A stretch of 64,000 bases of DNA from Otis tarda. Lineage: Eukaryota > Chordata > Aves > Otidiformes > Otididae. The DNA lies in contig CM048552.1 in the NCBI GenBank assembly GCA_026413225.1, positions 206,225,553 through 206,289,552 on the forward strand. The letters are read 5' to 3'. The translations under genes and the position numbers were made by a program. Shown here piece after piece: positions 59,328 to 64,000 of this stretch. The notes beneath the pieces were generated by a model that was given only the letters and a program-made list of their open reading frames with translations, was not told the origin of the DNA and did not search any database. Positions within the stretch are counted from its first letter, which is position 1, and each line of letters begins with the position of its first letter.

Positions 59328-60744
59328 TCACTATGTCTACTTTAAATGTGTTGAATCTTGATCTCAAAAGAACTACAAAGATTATCCAACTGGGATATTG
59401 TAGCTAGTAGTCAAGTCTGACCTGTTCAGCTGGAGGAAATCGGTGTCTGACTGCCAAAAGCTTAGGGGAGAAGACTAGGCAAGACCCGTTCTGATCTTCT
59501 CCCCTGAAGTCAAACCAGGATCTTTCCCTGCATGGTATATAGCTCTTTCTCATGTTGCTGAATTGTTGAGTCATTGGTACTAGACCTCATCGTGCACTCT
59601 CAGACAGTGCATTACCATCTTGCTGTCCTCATCCTATTTCTGCCAGTAATTCTGCTATTACCCGGGCAGACAGTGAATCAGCTAATCTGAAGAGTGCTGC
59701 TGCTTAAGGCCTGATGAACTCCGGGCTTCTCCAAGAGAAAGCTTTTGGCAGTATTCACACTGCAAGAGCTGGTGCTGTTGAACAGAAGGATTTGTTTGAA
59801 AGGTGGCGTTTCTTTTTCTTTTACAAGCCAGCAGAGGCTAATTCATCTTGGCTCACTGCAGCCTTCTGCACCGTCTGTGCTGCCTGCATATTAAACACTT
59901 GGTTTTATATCCCCTTCTTTCATTTCAGAGTTTCTTTCTCCTTCTGCTTGGGAAGAATATTTTCTGTCCCTTTTTTCATCCGTATGCACTAGAAAGGCCT
60001 ACCCAGCCAGAGCAGGGGTCATCTGAGATGTAAATCTGGATTCCAGGTTTCTAAGGCCAAATCAAACTTGTCATTGGATGAATTATGACTAAATCTGTAC
60101 ATGTTATTGTCACTCAGTCATCTGGTCTGAGTGCTAAGTCAGCATGAGGTAATGGGCTCATGATGGCACCCAAATCAGCCACGTCTCTAGGCTAGCTTAA
60201 TCTAGACTGGTTTTCCTTTATAGTGAGCTTCCCAATGAAGACTAAAAGGGCTTTTAAACATAAAAGGTAGTTCAGTTACAGAATATTTACTTCATCATTC
60301 ACACAGACAAAGCTCAAAATAATTAAGTCACAAGAATAAGTTTAAAAGGGGGACATAAACAACTTCCTTACCCACTTGGTACTTGCTTCCAAGCTGAGTT
60401 TTAAGAATTTCAATGAGTTTGTGAGTTACAGTAAATATTGCACAGTCTCCTTTGTTCTCCAGGAAGTTTTCTTTTCATCCTCATGGAGGCCAGGATATGT
60501 CTATTTCTCTCTCCTCTCAGACACTTCTCTCTCTTGAGCAGCTGATTCACCACACATTCTGCATGCATCTCTCTCTGTTCCTCCCTGCCATACCTTGCAG
60601 CAGGAAATTTAACTTTTCTCAGGCATGTTTAGGTTCTCCCAACGGAAGGAACAGCCTCCTTCTTTCCAGTGGTCTTACCTAATCTACTCATTCTCTTTGC
60701 AAAAGAAGAGAATTCATAAACAGGTGAAATAAATACTGTCTGTA
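59328..60744. other. Noncoding DNA, no gene seen
   Basis: No ORF above 100 codons and no recognised element between the CR1 tail and the LTR. Confidence 0.5.
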
Positions 60745-61510
60745 TGTGGTGGATTGACCTTGGCCAGCCACCAGGTGCCCACCAAGCTGCTCTCTCACTC
60801 CCCTTCCTCGGCTAGACAGGAGGAAAAGACAAGATCAAAAGATCATGGGTCGAGATAAAGACTGGAGGATTGCTCATCAATTACCATCATGGGCAAAACA
60901 GACTCGACTTGGGGAAATTAATTTAATTTATGCCAAATAATAACAGAGTAGGATAAAGAGAAATAAAACTAAAACCACCTTGTTTCTAACTCCCTTCTTC
61001 CCAAGCTTAACTTCACTCCTGACTTTTCTGCCTGCTCCTTCTCAAGCAGTGCAGGGGAATGGAGGTTTAATTCAATTCATAACACTTCATCTCTGCCACC
61101 CCTTCCTCCTCATGCTTTTCCCCTGCTCCAGCATGACATCCTTCCCATGGGACACAGTCCTTCCTGAACTACTCCAGCATGGGTCCTTTCCACAGGGTAC
61201 AGTCCTTCAGAAACAGAATACTGCAGCATGGGTCCCTCATGGGTCACAGATACAGGCAGAAAACCTGCTCCTGTGTCGGCTCCTCTCCACAGGCTACAGC
61301 TCCTGCCAGGAGCCTGCTGTGATGTGAGATTTCCACAGGCTGCAGCTTCCTTCAGGACACATCCACCTGCTGCGGCGTGGGGTCCTCCACAGGCTGCGGT
61401 GTGGGTATACGCTCCACTATGGTCCTCCACATGCTTCAGGGGAACAACCTGCGTCACTATGGTCTTCACCATGGGCTGCAGGGAAATCTCAGCTCTGGTG
61501 TCTGGAGCAA
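60745..61510 (-). mobile_element. Truncated, older copy of the avian LTR
   Basis: It shares with 26358-27496 the near-exact block around 'catgggcaaaacagactc' (about 31 bp, 60889-60917), the region after it ('ttcccaagcttaac', 'agcagtgcaggggaatggagg') and the tandem 'ccacaggctgcag' units. Its left end, TGTGGTGG, corresponds to the LTR terminus. Recognisable homology ends at about 61510 after 'ctggtgtctggagca', so the U3 part with the TATA-like box is missing or too diverged. The AATAAA is degraded to CATAAA. A minus-strand ORF of 175 codons (61110-61637) runs through the tandem units and past the boundary. Confidence 0.8.
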
Positions 61511-64000
61511 CATCAAAACATACAATGAACATAAAGAATGCAAATAAGGCTTGTGAAATAGAGGATGCATTTTTTCTTTTCCAGGCTGTCTGTGCTATTT
61601 CTTTTACAGACGGCCAGTAGCTGCCTTTTCGTTTCAATGCGTGACCTCAGCTCTAACCTCAGTTATGCTGTCACTGTTGTGTTTCAGATGTCATATAGCA
61701 CCTATAGGAAAGAATGCGTAAAAGAGAAGGTGAATCCATAGGAAATAAGGTGAAAAGATGAAATTTCACAACTACATTGCATGAGCTTTTTATTTACATT
61801 TTCTCAAAATATCTGTCAGCCCAGGAATTTGATCAGGAATGTGCTCCTTAACTTTGTAATTCATACTGCTAAAAGAAGAGGTGACTCTGTAAGCTCCATC
61901 TTTGCTATTCTATCATAATTGCAATTTTGTGCTATTACCGGTCATAAAGGCAACACAAGGTGTTTGGTTCTGTAGATACCTGCAGTGATTAATTATCAGT
62001 GGAATTTTACAGAAAATCCTTAAAAATCTGGAGGCTTAGCTTTAAGCGCAACCTGTGTCTCATTTCTTCAAAAGAAGCATTAACTGGAGCTAATTTAAAG
62101 CTTTAGCTTGTAGAATCTAATAAAAAATTACTTGACTTTACCATTGTCAAGCACAAACTCTACTGAAGTCAATGGATATAAAGGGAAAATTCATCTAGCT
62201 AAATACATGTCAAGCCAAGAACTTCTGGCAGGACTCAGAGCCTCTTACAGAAAACTGAGGAGTATACTGTAGCTCTTTAAAAGCTGTAGCGATCCATTCT
62301 TTGGGTCTTCTCCCCTAAATCTTGAAACTGACAAAACTACTCTTAGCAGTTTGTCCATCTCCTCACAGCAATTTTGTGAACTGGCATGTACGAATGAATA
62401 ACGAACCAGAGAAGAACAATGTTCTTCTTAGAGCTACAGAAATCGCTCAGCAGAGCTACAGAAATTGCTCAGCATGCTTATTTATACTCCATTAACTAAG
62501 CATTAAAGCATAAAATGGCAATTCATCATGCTCTCAGAGAAGTAGCCTTAAACCCTTGCACACAGCATCTCTAGAAACTAGGAAGGTCCTGGTAAGGACA
62601 TGCTCGCTAGATAGGGTTGTGTGCAAGTAGAATGCTCTGTATTATAAAATAACAGACAATCCAATTCCAGCACCTTCAGCTGGCTTTTGGAATGCAAATT
62701 TCAACTGTCAAGTCTTAATTAAAAACTACCAGTCAGCACTATTTAAAAAGTGGAAGAGAACTAAGTGGTAGGTTGTTGCAGATGTGGAAGTTGCATGTGA
62801 AAAGAAGTAGGTAAGGTGACTGGTATATAATTATCATCACATCAAGTGAAGGACAAGAAACAGTCTATGGTTCCTGAAGAGGTGGGGCTTCAGCAGTCTT
62901 CAGTGTGGCAAGGGGTTCTTCAGATTGAGTTAATTTGTCATTCTTTTTATTTCAAAAGAGAATCTCCTTCTATACCAAACCTCTGTGAGCCTTCAAAACC
63001 GGTGGCATGTGCTGAGGTTCATGCGTAAGAGGTTAGTGTGAACAGAAATGCTTCCGTTTCATGCATCAGTTAGGGGTGACTTTGAGGCATAATGTTGCGT
63101 TCAGGTGTTTTGGACACAGCTGTGCTGTAGTCCCTCATTCAGCGGAGAACCAGCAAAGCAATGAATCAAAGGCCCACTGCATTCGATCATCTGAAGGCAA
63201 AAATTTTCAGTATCTTCTACAGGTTTTAAACCAGCAGAACAGATGTCCTCTGTATACTGCTAAAAAGTGATAGTTCTGAGTAAGGGATAATTTTTGCTAC
63301 CTATGAAAAAAACACTCAGAAATACCATTCAGTGCTCCTTAAGACTATGGTGTTAATGAACACCACCATCCTCTTGCCCATAGCTACACAGAGGGTGACT
63401 TTCTGCACAGGGATTTGTTCTGGTTGAACATAGCAGTGCAAGGCCACAGCAGTGTTTGCCCAGGTTTTACAGGACAGATCCTCTGACTTTCACCCACTGC
63501 CACATTTCGCAGGTAAGTGCACTAAGGGCAACAGCCTTGTGTCCTGCACCCCAAATCCACATTTACGGTCCATTCTCCCTTGTATGTCTGTGATATTAGG
63601 TGTTTGCACAGCACCCGTGCTGTCAGCATGGTTACAGAAAGTGAAAAAAACTTGCAAAGAAGAGGTGTCACTGACAATTCTTCAGAAATATTTTAAGAAA
63701 ACTGTGCCAATTCAGACTTTGAATTTTTTGATTCTGTCAGCTTAAGGCTGAGTGTGAAATAAAAGGTAATCTTTTTTTGTATTTAACCTGAGAATTTGGC
63801 TAAGTAGGCTTAACAGTCAAAGCTCAATTTTAGAAATGGCATCATGCTAAATTAACTTTCCTCCTCTCCCTCCAGTTAGAAAACATGAGCTTTTAAACTC
63901 GGCAGGTTTGGAATATCCAGTCTCCTGGATAATATATAATCAGTACTGAAGGGGAATAGGTATTAGCTACTCAGACATCTGTCAGAAAAAAAACCTTTCT
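61511..64000. other. Noncoding DNA to the window end, no gene seen
   Basis: The sequence returns to AT-rich. ORFs of 60-97 codons lack protein features. The first ~150 bp may include eroded LTR sequence that I cannot align. A 2 x 22 bp duplication lies at 62430-62473. Confidence 0.5.
62430..62473. repeat. Tandem duplication, 2 x 22 bp
   Basis: The units at 62430-62451 and 62452-62473 differ at a single base (AATCG versus AATTG context). Confidence 0.88.

Noticed and set aside
63452-63745. A 97-codon plus-strand ORF near the window end
   Set aside because: No domain, signal peptide or conserved motif is visible, and its length is within chance expectation for 64 kb.

Overview
The window looks like intergenic or deep intronic DNA from a bird, probably a neoavian. 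The evidence is an AT-rich, gene-poor background with several CR1 LINEs ending in the short ATTCTATGA-type tail. It also holds two copies of a long avian endogenous-retrovirus-type LTR and a few decayed MIR/CORE-SINE remnants. I found no host protein-coding exon, tRNA, rRNA or CRISPR array that I can support. Every long open reading frame belongs to a CR1 element or an LTR, or is a shadow of one.

Layout. 1-26357: AT-rich noncoding DNA with old SINE-like relics (1388-1480, 6118-6212, 8630-8765, 14935-15000), one CR1 tail (7180-7244) and short tandem duplications. 26358-27496: a GC-rich solo LTR, minus strand, flanked by a 4-bp CTCC repeat. 27501-37837: noncoding DNA with a perfect 42-bp tandem duplication and a perfect 9-bp-stem hairpin. 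37838-43665: the main feature, a CR1-in-CR1 nest. A near-complete minus-strand CR1 (the end of ORF1 plus ORF2) is split inside ORF2 by a 5'-truncated plus-strand CR1 of nearly identical sequence, with GACTT at both junctions. 44355-45017: an older plus-strand CR1. 45018-52839: noncoding DNA. 52840-53490: a MIR relic beside an old CR1. 54405-54585: the best MIR relic. 56974-58410: a third, more diverged minus-strand CR1 carrying a 55-bp insert that matches 51923-51977 about 5.9 kb away. 59139-59327: a CR1 3' tail. 60745-61510: a second, older and truncated LTR copy. The rest is noncoding.

How the parts work together. The CR1 ORFs encode the retrotransposition machinery: an ORF1 protein with an esterase-like C-terminus, and an ORF2 protein with an APE-like endonuclease and a reverse transcriptase. 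None of the copies here looks fully competent: each is 5'-truncated, frameshifted, interrupted or missing catalytic residues. The two youngest copies are so alike that the nest is probably recent. Their opposed orientation creates two interlocking inverted repeats of about 1.0 and 1.5 kb.

I did not find a previously undescribed biological system. The observations most worth checking are the nested inverted CR1 structure, the templated 55-bp insertion, and the CR1 ORF1/ORF2 stop-start overlap that has no usable ATG.
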